Shown here: piece by piece, positions 35,323 to 35,339 of the stretch
Layout of the letters: every line of letters starts with the position of its first letter
Position numbering within the stretch: the first letter of the stretch is position 1
NCBI GenBank assembly: GCA_014904985.1
Contig: MU129288.1
Location: 1-35,339 of the forward strand
DNA length: 35,339 nucleotides
DNA from: Hydnum rufescens UP504
Lineage: Eukaryota > Basidiomycota > Agaricomycetes > Cantharellales > Hydnaceae
Reading direction: 5' to 3'
Notes under the pieces: model-generated
The model's input: the letters and a program-made list of their open reading frames with translations, nothing else
Told to the model about the DNA's origin: nothing
Databases searched by the model: none
Position numbers and translations under genes: made by a program

Positions 35323-35339
35323 TTCGTGTTGCGTTTGTT

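Overview
The window is nuclear DNA of a filamentous basidiomycete. Genes are split by short introns (47-81 nt) with GT(A/G)NGT-like donors. Recognisable conserved genes are MCM3, an ALE1-type MBOAT acyltransferase, ribosomal protein eL18, a Tra2-like SR protein and Mediator subunit MED7. Gene style and the mix of copia, hAT and TIR elements fit Agaricomycetes; a Rhizoctonia/Ceratobasidium-type genome is my guess, not a demonstrated assignment. I see no rRNA, tRNA, CRISPR or bacterial features.

Layout. (1) 1-3.2 kb: a decayed copy of a dispersed repeat (repeat A) and a broken hAT-type transposase. (2) 3.2-9.65 kb: two divergent orphan genes (a 325-residue protein on the minus strand; a roughly 930-residue multi-exon protein with hydrophobic C-terminal helices on the plus strand), separated by a 1.65-kb element with inverted arms. 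(3) 9.97-13.8 kb: an island of duplicated fragments, namely an intron-containing copy of the 3' end of MCM3 and a second copy of repeat A that carries a small proline/serine-rich gene and ends in sequence matching the MED7 promoter. (4) 14.2-23.2 kb: a conserved block with a tiny Zn2Cys6 protein, MCM3, ALE1-like, eL18 and the SR protein. (5) 23.4-28.5 kb: a second dispersed repeat (repeat B, two copies), two adjacent TA-flanked MITEs, and a PD-(D/E)XK-like orphan. (6) 28.5-31.4 kb: a 32-residue protein with ten cysteines, and MED7. (7) 31.4-35.3 kb: a third, inverted copy of repeat A directly upstream of MED7, interrupted by a degenerate Ty1/copia element whose 5' side breaks at a minisatellite.

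The conserved genes serve separate housekeeping jobs (replication licensing, phospholipid remodelling, translation, splicing, transcription) and do not form a pathway. The main signal is structural. Repeat A and MCM3 show that pieces of resident genes, introns and promoters included, have been copied locally as DNA, and transposons have since inserted into some copies. Several otherwise convincing genes carry one-base indels, many in homopolymers, so part of the apparent gene decay may be assembly error. Splice sites below were read by eye from donor/acceptor, phase and protein continuity.
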